Assembly: GCA_934162195.1 (NCBI GenBank)
Contig: CAKPHO010000009.1
Span: 1 to 52,301 of the forward strand
Origin: an uncultured Bacilli bacterium
Lineage (GTDB): Bacteria; Bacillota_I; Bacilli_A; RF39; UBA660
Reading direction: 5' to 3'
Length of the DNA stretch: 52,301 nucleotides
A program made the translations under genes and the position numbers. The notes under the pieces were generated by a model. It was given only the letters and a program-made list of their open reading frames with translations. It was not told the origin of the DNA and did no database searches. Below are positions 1 to 6,683 of the stretch, piece by piece (within the stretch, counting starts at the first letter, position 1; every line of letters starts with the position of its first letter).

Positions 1-324
1 AGCTTTATGAAGGAACTAGGGGAAGGTTTTAGTTTTGTAGATAATGAATATAAAATCAAGCTAGGAGATAGATATAATTATATAGATTTATTATTTTATA
101 ATTACATATATAATTGTTTTATAGTAATAGAACTGAAAGTAACAGAGTTAAAAAAAGAACATATAGGACAAATAGAAACATATATGAATTATGTTGATAA
201 GAATATAAGAAGAGTAGAACAAGATAAAACAATAGGAATAATTATATGTAAGAAAGATAATAAGTTTATAATGGAATACTGCAGTGATGATAGGATATAT
301 CAAAGAGTGTATGAATTAGTGTAA
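1..324 (+). CDS. DUF1016/YhcG-type PDDEXK nuclease, C-terminal part (cut by window edge)
   Basis: Only the last 107 codons are present; the open frame runs into the window edge, so the Met at position 7 is internal. The piece holds the nuclease core: an Asp in the YIDLL strand, then IELKV, which together give the D...ExK signature of PDDEXK enzymes. It is nearly identical to the C-terminal part of the copy at 33797-34686 and close to the intact copy at 21013-21894, so the start outside the window can be inferred. The family is known as predicted DNA nucleases of uncertain role. It lies directly upstream of a pilin-like gene, the same arrangement as at 33797-35641. Codon use is strongly A-rich (ATA, AGA, GTA), like the pilin genes and unlike housekeeping neighbours. 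Family and motif are seen; function is inferred. Confidence 0.85.
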   Translation, partial: SFMKELGEGFSFVDNEYKIKLGDRYNYIDLLFYNYIYNCFIVIELKVTELKKEHIGQIETYMNYVDKNIRRVEQDKTIGIIICKKDNKFIMEYCSDDRIYQRVYELV

Positions 325-341
325 AGACAAGAAAAATATGA

Positions 342-370
342 TTGACAATAAAAAAACCCAGCTATATAAT
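342..370 (+). promoter_or_regulatory. Consensus sigma-A promoter of pilin-like gene A
   Basis: A perfect TTGACA (342-347) and perfect TATAAT (365-370) are 17 bases apart. The expected RNA starts near 377 and the pilin ATG is at 404 behind an AGGAGG site. The same promoter stands before pilin gene C (34704-34732), so these genes appear strongly and independently expressed. Confidence 0.85.
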
Positions 371-403
371 TGAGATGTAAAGTAAAGAGTAGGAGGACAA
401 ATT

Positions 404-1306
404 ATGAAAAAAAGAGGATTTACTTTAATCGAATTACTAGCGGTAATAGTAGTATTAGCAATCATCGCTCTTATTGCTACACCAATAGTAATGAATACAA
501 TCAAAAAAGCAAAACAGGGAGCAGCCGAAAGAAGTGCAGATAGTTATATTAAACAAGTAGAAACAGCAGTAGCAGAAGAACGACTAAATAAAAATGAAGT
601 ACTAGAAGGAGAATATCAAATAACAAGTGATGGAAATCTATGTAGAGATAAAAGTGCAAGTTGTTCAGATGATAAGAAGATAAAAATAGAAATGAATGGA
701 ACAAAACCAACATCAGGAACTATAAAAATAAGCAATGGCCAAGTTACAACAGATTCAAAGATGACAGTAGGTTCTTATGAAGTTGCATATGACCCAACAA
801 CAAAGAAATATGAAGCATCAGAGAAAGGAAATACAACTCCAACTACACCAGCAACAACAGTAGTGTATAGATGGTCAACAGATACTATAAAAACAGGTGA
901 CACAATAAATCCAAGTGATACATCTAAATTCACAAAAGATGCAAGTACATTAGGCAGAAATTATTATTTAAAACATGTATTAGATAAAGATAATAAAGTA
1001 ACAGAATCATATGCATGTGCTATATTTAACAGTAAAGAATATTGTGTAAGAGGAGGAACAGATAATAGTGGTAATTCTTTTTATGGGTATGCAGAAAATG
1101 AAATAGATTATACAGGAAACATGTTAATTTTAAAAAGTTTAAGAGATACAAAAATAGGCTGCACCTTCAATACAAGCCGCTTCAGCTGCCGCAATGGCTC
1201 TGTTCGTTTGACCGCGGATTCGGATGGTAGCGTTAATGCGGACGATGATGGAGGCACCTGCATCGTCCTTGGTGATGGTAGTTCGCGTTGCAAGAGCTTA
1301 TTATAG
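404..1306 (+). CDS. Type IV pilin-like surface protein A with Cys-framed hypervariable C-terminus
   Basis: This 300-residue protein starts with a class III prepilin signal: a short basic leader, then GFTLIELLAVIVV, the methylation site plus hydrophobic helix of type IV pilins and ComGC/GspG-like pseudopilins. Residues about 35-145 form a stalk domain almost identical to the other three pilin-like genes (motifs AERSADSYIKQVETAVAE and PTSGTIKI). A Thr/Pro-rich linker near 145-152 leads to a domain shared only with gene C (STLGRNYYLKHVLDKD). From Cys253 to Cys296 the sequence becomes GC-rich and matches gene C only at scaffold residues; this is the proposed DGR variable region. The protein should be processed by a prepilin peptidase and exposed on the cell surface, but no pilus assembly genes are in the window. 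Its binding partner is unknown. Confidence 0.8.
   Translation: MKKRGFTLIELLAVIVVLAIIALIATPIVMNTIKKAKQGAAERSADSYIKQVETAVAEERLNKNEVLEGEYQITSDGNLCRDKSASCSDDKKIKIEMNGTKPTSGTIKISNGQVTTDSKMTVGSYEVAYDPTTKKYEASEKGNTTPTTPATTVVYRWSTDTIKTGDTINPSDTSKFTKDASTLGRNYYLKHVLDKDNKVTESYACAIFNSKEYCVRGGTDNSGNSFYGYAENEIDYTGNMLILKSLRDTKIGCTFNTSRFSCRNGSVRLTADSDGSVNADDDGGTCIVLGDGSSRCKSLL
1160..1291 (+). other. Putative DGR variable region, Cys-framed type (VR-A)
   Basis: 44 codons from Cys253 to Cys296 of pilin A. The 60-base stretch 1201-1260 is about 55% G+C, against roughly 25-35% nearby. It aligns without gaps to 35507-35638. Nineteen residues are identical, including Cys at codons 1, 10, 34 and 44, Leu17, Ala19, Asp22-Gly23, Val25, Ala27 and Asp39-Gly-Ser-Ser42. 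The other 25 differ, mostly in NNC/NNT codons, as expected if a template AAC/AAT codon had been mutated at both adenines. The shared sequence continues past the stop (about 1306-1335), resembling the invariant homing end of DGR targets. The DGR reading is an inference; no template repeat is present. Confidence 0.6.
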
Positions 1307-1339
1307 TTGTGCGCCCTACATCTTAGAATCTAGAATCTA

Positions 1340-1361
1340 ATATTTTGCGAAAGCAAAATAT
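1340..1361 (+). other. GAAA-loop hairpin downstream of VR-A (DGR target-type cruciform)
   Basis: A perfect 9-bp inverted repeat, stem ATATTTTGC, with the four-base loop GAAA, about 50 bases after the last variable codon. It has no T-run, so it is not a terminator. DGR targets in the Bordetella phage system need a short hairpin with a GAAA-type tetraloop just downstream of the variable region. Position, stem length and loop match that requirement. Confidence 0.6.
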
Positions 1362-1455
1362 ACAAACGTGCCGAACGAAAGTGTAGGCACAGGCAGGTTG
1401 ATGTGTCATAAAGGCACATTGACTTATGTCCTTATATTTAGAGAGTAATTGGTGG
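1362..1455 (+). other. Unassigned structured intergenic segment
   Basis: The space between the VR-A hairpin and the terminator has no open frame I can support. It can fold: GTGCC pairs with GGCAC around a loop containing GAACGAAAGT, and ATGTGTC pairs with GGCACAT with one wobble. It is richer in G than ordinary spacers here. No known RNA family is recognised and nothing equivalent follows gene C. Confidence 0.3.
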
Positions 1456-1482
1456 AAGCAAGGAATTCCTTGCTTTTTTTGT
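1456..1482 (+). terminator. Rho-independent terminator after pilin A
   Basis: Stem AAGCAAGG (1456-1463) pairs with CCTTGCTT (1468-1475) around AATT and runs into a T-tract followed by GTTTG. Confidence 0.85.
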
Positions 1483-1530
1483 TTGTTCTTGATAAAATAA
1501 ATAATGTGTTAAATAGTAAGGTGTGATGTT

Positions 1531-4476
1531 ATGTATCTAAAGAAAATAGTTGCGCATGGTTTTAAATCTTTTGCTGATAAAATAGTAATAGATTTAAATG
1601 AAGGTATAACAGGAATAGTTGGTCCTAATGGAAGTGGTAAAAGTAATGTAGTGGATGCGGTTCGTTGGGTTTTAGGTGAACAGTCAGTGCGTCAATTACG
1701 TGGTGATGGTAGTATGACTGATGTTATATTTTCAGGTAGTAAATCTAGAAATGGTGCTAATGTCGCATCTGTTACCTTAGTATTTGATAATAGTGATAAC
1801 TATTTTCCTTTATCTTTTTCTGAAGTATCTATTAAAAGAAGAGTTTATAAAGATGGAGCTAATGAATACTATTTAAATGGTGAAAGATGTCGTTTAAAAG
1901 ATATAACTGATGTTTTACTTGATACTGGTATTGCTAAAGAAAGTTTTAATATTATTTCACAAGGTAAGATAGAGGAAATAATTGCTAGTAAGCCAGAGGA
2001 TAGAAGAGTAATAATTGAAGAAGCTGCAGGGGTTTTAAAGTATAAAAGAAGAAAAGGCGATGCTTTAAGGAAATTAGATCGTACACATGATAATATGAGT
2101 AGGGTTAATGATATAATAAACGAATTAGATGTACAAATTAATCCTTTAAAAGAGCAAAGAGAAAAAGCATTAAAGTATCTAGAAGTTAAGGAAGAATTAG
2201 AAGGTATTGAAGTTGCTCTAATTGCCCATGACATAACTAACATTAATTATGAGTATCAAGAAAATAAAAATAAAGTAAAAATAATTAGTGATGAAATATT
2301 AAGTATGGGATCTAGTAACAATACTAATGAAGCTAAGTTATCTGAAACTAAATTAAAACAAACTAAATTAATGGATGAAATAAGAGATAAACAACAAGAA
2401 CTATTAAATATTACAAAATTAGTTGAGCAGATAAATAGTCAAAAGAATATTATTACAGAAAGAAAAAAATATACGGTTGAAGATTCTAAGTTGCATTCTC
2501 ATGTCTTAGAACTTACTGAAGAAAGCTATAAAGTAAAAAATGATATTGAAAGTTATAATTTAAAAATTAAACAATTAGATGAAGAACGTAGTGAATTAAA
2601 TGATAAGTTAAGTGGCATTGGGGAATATATCAATAAATTAAAAAATAAAAAAGTACAAGTTGAAAATAGCTTAGCTAACTATAATCGTAATGAAATATTT
2701 ATCAAAAATAAAATTGATAATTTACAAGCATCAATTGAAAATAATGATTTACTACCTAATGCGGTTAAGAGTGTATTAAATAATCCGAGATTATCTGGCA
2801 TTCATAATACAATTGGAAATATTTTAGAAATAGAAGAAAAATATTCCTTAGCCATTTCTGTTGTGTTAGGAGCTAGTTCTAATAATATAATTGTAGATGA
2901 TGAAAGTAGTGCTAAAGAGGCTGTTAATTATTTAAAAAATAATAATTTAGGAAGAGCAACGTTCTTTCCTTTAAATATAATTAAATCAAAGGCAATATAT
3001 GATGATGTATTAAATAGTATTAGCAGTAATCCTAGTTTTGTAGGAATTGCATCTAATCTTGTTAAATATGATAAAAAATATGATAATATTGTTAAAAATC
3101 AATTAGGTAATGTTATCGTTGTTACTGATATTGATGCAGCAAATATTATCACTAAGAAGATTAATTATAGTTATCGTGTAGTAACATTAGATGGAGAAAT
3201 ATTTCATGTAGGTGGCTCTATAACTGGTGGTAATGCTCCTAAGATGCGTAATGTTATTTTAGAAAAGCACGAGTTAGAACAATATATTAATGAAGAAAAA
3301 AATATCATTAATAATATTAAAACTAGCGAAAATGAGATAAATGAAATAGATTATAATTTAAAGGGACTTGAAGATAAGTTTTATCTAGTAAACAAAGATC
3401 TTATTAACCTAACAGAAACTAAGAATAGTTATATAAATAATTTGAATTTATTAAAAGATAAAGATATTAGTATAAATAATGAAATAGTTGGTACTAATAA
3501 CATTATTGATAATAAGTTATCTAAAGAAGAAGAAGAAGTAATTGCTAGGTATTATGAAGCAGTAAATGAAAAAGAAGCTTTAACCCTTACTATTTCTAAC
3601 TTACAAAATAAAGATCTAGAATTAAAAGAGGAACTAGAAGAGCTAGAATTATCTATTAAAAAAGAAAATTCATTATATAATAGTAAAAATAAAGAATTAA
3701 AAGACTTAGAAATTGAAATAAATAGAGCTGATGTTAAGTTAGATAACTTATTAAATACTTTAAGTGAAACATATAATATAACATACGAAAAAGCTAATAG
3801 TCTTTATAAGTTAGAATTAAGTGAAGATATTGCACGCAATAAAGTTCAAAACTTAAAAAAGACAATAAAAGATTTAGGTATGGTTAACCTAGCTGCTCCA
3901 GAAGAGTATGACAGAGTTAGTGTTAGATATGAATTTTTAATTAAACAACGTGATGATTTAGTTAGTGCAGAAAATACATTACTAGAAATCATTAAAGAGA
4001 TGGATAGTGTTATGGAAACAGATTTTAAAGCTACATTTGAAGTTGTTAATAAAAATTTCAGTGAAACTTTTAAAGAATTATTTAAAGGTGGTACAGCGGC
4101 TTTAAAATTAACTGATCCAAATAATTTATTGGAAACAGGGGTAGAGATTATCGCATCCCCTCCAGGAAAGAAACTTACAAGTATATCACTTTTATCAGGT
4201 GGAGAGAAAACATTTACAGCAATCAGTTTACTTTTTGCAATACTTAAATCTCGTCCAGTACCATTCTGTATTTTAGACGAGGTAGAGGCCGCACTAGATG
4301 AAGTAAATGTTGATAGTTTTGGAGCGTACTTAAAGAATTTAAAGTTAAAAACACAATTTATATTAATTACTCATAAAAAAAGAACTATGGAATATGCAGA
4401 TGTTTTATATGGAATAACGATGCAAGAATCAGGAGTAAGTAAGCTAGTTAGTGTTAAATTAGAAGAAATCAAATAA
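1531..4476 (+). CDS. smc: Chromosome segregation ATPase SMC
   Basis: The ring-forming ATPase of the SMC-ScpAB complex, which organises and segregates the chromosome on the nucleoid. The N-terminal head has Walker A GPNGSGKS at residues 31-38; long charged coiled coils flank a hinge at about 415-570 (GGSITGGN near 560); the C-terminal head has the ABC signature LSGGEK from residue 888 and Walker B with Asp916-Glu917 in LDEVEAALDE. At 981 residues it is about 200 shorter than the usual 1,180-residue bacterial SMC. Heads and hinge are complete, so the missing length is in the coiled-coil arms. The usual neighbour rnc is absent; a pilin module lies upstream. The ATG start follows AGGTGTG closely and the N-terminus MYLKKIVAHGFKSF is canonical. 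Confidence 0.97.
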   Translation: MYLKKIVAHGFKSFADKIVIDLNEGITGIVGPNGSGKSNVVDAVRWVLGEQSVRQLRGDGSMTDVIFSGSKSRNGANVASVTLVFDNSDNYFPLSFSEVSIKRRVYKDGANEYYLNGERCRLKDITDVLLDTGIAKESFNIISQGKIEEIIASKPEDRRVIIEEAAGVLKYKRRKGDALRKLDRTHDNMSRVNDIINELDVQINPLKEQREKALKYLEVKEELEGIEVALIAHDITNINYEYQENKNKVKIISDEILSMGSSNNTNEAKLSETKLKQTKLMDEIRDKQQELLNITKLVEQINSQKNIITERKKYTVEDSKLHSHVLELTEESYKVKNDIESYNLKIKQLDEERSELNDKLSGIGEYINKLKNKKVQVENSLANYNRNEIFIKNKIDNLQASIENNDLLPNAVKSVLNNPRLSGIHNTIGNILEIEEKYSLAISVVLGASSNNIIVDDESSAKEAVNYLKNNNLGRATFFPLNIIKSKAIYDDVLNSISSNPSFVGIASNLVKYDKKYDNIVKNQLGNVIVVTDIDAANIITKKINYSYRVVTLDGEIFHVGGSITGGNAPKMRNVILEKHELEQYINEEKNIINNIKTSENEINEIDYNLKGLEDKFYLVNKDLINLTETKNSYINNLNLLKDKDISINNEIVGTNNIIDNKLSKEEEEVIARYYEAVNEKEALTLTISNLQNKDLELKEELEELELSIKKENSLYNSKNKELKDLEIEINRADVKLDNLLNTLSETYNITYEKANSLYKLELSEDIARNKVQNLKKTIKDLGMVNLAAPEEYDRVSVRYEFLIKQRDDLVSAENTLLEIIKEMDSVMETDFKATFEVVNKNFSETFKELFKGGTAALKLTDPNNLLETGVEIIASPPGKKLTSISLLSGGEKTFTAISLLFAILKSRPVPFCILDEVEAALDEVNVDSFGAYLKNLKLKTQFILITHKKRTMEYADVLYGITMQESGVSKLVSVKLEEIK

Positions 4477-4490
4477 TGATTTCTTTTTTC
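4463..4490 (+). terminator. Terminator overlapping the smc stop
   Basis: AAGAAATC (4463-4470) pairs with GATTTCTT (4478-4485), followed by a T-run. The 5' arm lies inside the last codons of smc. Confidence 0.75.
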
Positions 4491-4511
4491 TTTATTTATT
4501 AAAACATTTTT

Positions 4512-4519
4512 GATATAAT
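4512..4519 (+). promoter_or_regulatory. Extended -10 promoter of miaB
   Basis: TGA directly followed by TATAAT (4514-4519), 20 bases before the miaB ATG. No good -35 box is visible; an extended -10 can compensate. Confidence 0.5.
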
Positions 4520-4539
4520 CGTAAAAGGGAAGTGATAGT

Positions 4540-5961
4540 ATGAATTTACCTAGCTTAGAAGAAGCAAGAAAAAGAACAAAAAAAGAGGTTTTAACTAAAA
4601 CCAATGAATATATAGTAAAAGAGAATTTAAAAAAACTAGGGTTAAATAAAAAGTATTTTGTTAAGACATATGGATGTCAGATGAATGAACATGATACTGA
4701 GAATATAAAAGCTATATTAGAGGATATGAGTTTTACTGAAGTTGAAAATATGGAAGACGCGGATTTAATACTTTTAAATACATGTGCAATAAGAGAAAAT
4801 GCGCATAATAAAGTATTTGGTATGGTTGGTCGTATTAAACATTTAAAAGAATCAAAGCCGGATTTAATAGCTGGTATTTGTGGATGTATGGCTCAAGAAG
4901 AACATGTTGTAAAAGAGATACTAGAAAAATATAAATGGTTAGATATAGTATTTGGTACTCATAATATTCATAATCTTCCTAACATTTTATATGAAGCAAT
5001 CTCTAAAAAAGATTTAGAAGTAGATGTTCTAAGTATTGAAGGGGATGTGATTGAAAATATCCCTGTAAAAAGAGATAGCAAATATAAAGCTTGGGTTAAT
5101 ATTATGTATGGATGTGATAAGTTTTGTACTTATTGTATAGTTCCTTATACAAGGGGAAAACAAAGAAGTAGAGAACCTGAATATATTATTAATGAAGTAA
5201 AGAAGTTAGTAGAAGATGGATATCAAGAAGTGACTTTACTTGGACAGAATGTTAATGCTTATGGTAAAGATTTAAATATTAACTATGGAATGTCTAATTT
5301 ATTAGAAGATGTTGCTAAAACAGGTATTAGTAGAGTTAGATTTGTAACTAGCCATCCTTGGGATTTTACTGATGAGATGATTGATATAATTGCTAAATAT
5401 GATAACATAATGCCTTATATTCATTTACCTTTACAATCTGGATCTAGTTCTATTTTAAGAAAAATGGGAAGACGTTATACTAAAGAAGAATATTTGACTT
5501 TATATAAGAAAATCAGAGAGAAGTTACCATATTCTTCAATAACAACTGATATCATAGTAGGTTTTCCTAATGAAACAGATGAAGATTTTAATGAAACATT
5601 AGAAGTAGTTAATGAATGTAAGTTTGATTCAGCATTTACATTTATCTTTTCACCACGTATTGGTACACCTGCTGCTAGAATGGAAGATAGTATTTCATTA
5701 GAAGTAAAAGAAAAAAGGTTGCAAGAATTAAACGAACTTATAAATAAATATTCAAAAGAAGCTAATGACAAGTATCTTGGTAAAACAGTTCCGGTTTTAA
5801 TTGAAGACTTTAGCGAAAAAGATAGTAGTATGTTAATGGGATATACAGATACTATGAAATTAGTTAATGTTAAAGGAGATGCTTCTTTAATAGGAAAGAT
5901 AGTAAATGTAAAAATAACTGATGTTAAAACTTGGAGTATGGATGCAGAGGTAGTAGATTAA
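4540..5961 (+). CDS. miaB: tRNA-2-methylthio-N6-dimethylallyladenosine synthase MiaB
   Basis: A radical-SAM methylthiotransferase that adds the 2-methylthio group to i6A37 of tRNAs reading UNN codons. All three domains are visible in 473 residues. The N-terminal MTTase domain holds the auxiliary cluster cysteines Cys46 (YGCQMN), Cys82 (NTCAIRENA) and Cys116 (GCM). The radical-SAM CxxxCxxC motif is Cys192, Cys196 and Cys199 in GCDKFCTYC. A TRAM RNA-binding domain ends the protein. Length is normal for the family. The following gene is cotE, an order also found in Bacillus (ymcB ... cotE), which supports both calls. A GGGAAGTGATAGT ribosome site precedes the ATG. Confidence 0.97.
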   Translation: MNLPSLEEARKRTKKEVLTKTNEYIVKENLKKLGLNKKYFVKTYGCQMNEHDTENIKAILEDMSFTEVENMEDADLILLNTCAIRENAHNKVFGMVGRIKHLKESKPDLIAGICGCMAQEEHVVKEILEKYKWLDIVFGTHNIHNLPNILYEAISKKDLEVDVLSIEGDVIENIPVKRDSKYKAWVNIMYGCDKFCTYCIVPYTRGKQRSREPEYIINEVKKLVEDGYQEVTLLGQNVNAYGKDLNINYGMSNLLEDVAKTGISRVRFVTSHPWDFTDEMIDIIAKYDNIMPYIHLPLQSGSSSILRKMGRRYTKEEYLTLYKKIREKLPYSSITTDIIVGFPNETDEDFNETLEVVNECKFDSAFTFIFSPRIGTPAARMEDSISLEVKEKRLQELNELINKYSKEANDKYLGKTVPVLIEDFSEKDSSMLMGYTDTMKLVNVKGDASLIGKIVNVKITDVKTWSMDAEVVD

Positions 5962-5990
5962 AAAATATAATGAACAATTATATTTTTTTG
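5961..5990 (+). terminator. Terminator after miaB
   Basis: AAAAATATAAT (5961-5971) pairs with ATTATATTTTT (5977-5987) around GAACA, then more T. Confidence 0.8.
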
Positions 5991-6037
5991 TGCACTTTTC
6001 TCATATTATGTCATAAATTAAAGTGAGGGGTGATTAT

Positions 6038-6574
6038 ATGGCATTATATAAAGAAATAGTTACAAAAGCAGTTGTGGGAAAAGGTAAAAAATACTTTAAA
6101 AATAATTACAGTATTGAAGTAAGTGATAATCCTACCACTGTATTAGGTTGCTGGGTCATAAATCATAAATTTAAAGGATATAAGTCGGGAGATAAAATTG
6201 GGGTGGATGGATCTTACGATGTAAATATTTGGTATTCTTATGATAATGACTCTAAAACTACAGTTGTTAACAAAAAAGTAGATTATAATGATTTATTTAA
6301 TGTTAAAGTAAGAGAAGATGCAGATTTAAATGGAGATACAGATATTATAGTTAGAACACTTAAACAACCTAGTTGTTCTAAGGTAAATATAGAAGATAAT
6401 GGTACTATTACTTTTGATATAGAAAAAGAACTTGGTGTTGAAATAGTGGGAGAAACAAAAATGAAAATAGCTATAGAAGAAGATGAAGAACCTTGGGATG
6501 ATATTGATGATGATGTAACAGATGAAGATTTAAATGATATAGATGAAAACGTAAATGATGATTATATTAAGTAA
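6038..6574 (+). CDS. cotE: Outer spore coat morphogenetic protein CotE
   Basis: CotE assembles around the forespore and recruits outer-coat proteins; it is restricted to endospore formers. The 178-residue product shows the family's landmarks: the N-terminal KEIVTKAVVGKGKK, then LGCWVINHKFKG, the YDVNIWYSYD strand, VRTLKQPSC, and VEIVGETKMKIA, ending in a very acidic Asp/Glu tail as in Bacillus CotE. The start is set at the ATG at 6038, seven bases after AGGGG; a GTG at 6023 would add five residues but lacks a ribosome site and overlaps this one. Position after miaB matches Bacillus. A CATATTAT box at 6002-6009 resembles a mother-cell sigma -10, but I cannot find a well-spaced -35. With spoVA at 47861 it indicates sporulation. 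Confidence 0.92.
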   Translation: MALYKEIVTKAVVGKGKKYFKNNYSIEVSDNPTTVLGCWVINHKFKGYKSGDKIGVDGSYDVNIWYSYDNDSKTTVVNKKVDYNDLFNVKVREDADLNGDTDIIVRTLKQPSCSKVNIEDNGTITFDIEKELGVEIVGETKMKIAIEEDEEPWDDIDDDVTDEDLNDIDENVNDDYIK

Positions 6575-6598
6575 GCACAAAATTTGTGCTTTTTTTAT
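6574..6598 (+). terminator. Terminator after cotE
   Basis: AGCACAA (6574-6580) pairs with TTGTGCT (6584-6590), followed by seven T. Confidence 0.8.
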
Positions 6599-6623
6599 GG
6601 CTTAAAAAATTATAAACTCCCTG

Positions 6624-6652
6624 TTGACAATTTCTCCTTATAGAGATATGAT
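6624..6652 (+). promoter_or_regulatory. Sigma-A promoter of pilin-like gene B
   Basis: TTGACA (6624-6629), 17 bases, TATGAT (6647-6652). The pilin ATG is 32 bases further on behind AGGAGG. Confidence 0.8.
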
Positions 6653-6683
6653 TAAATAGAAAGTAAGATTAGGAGGAGTTAAA

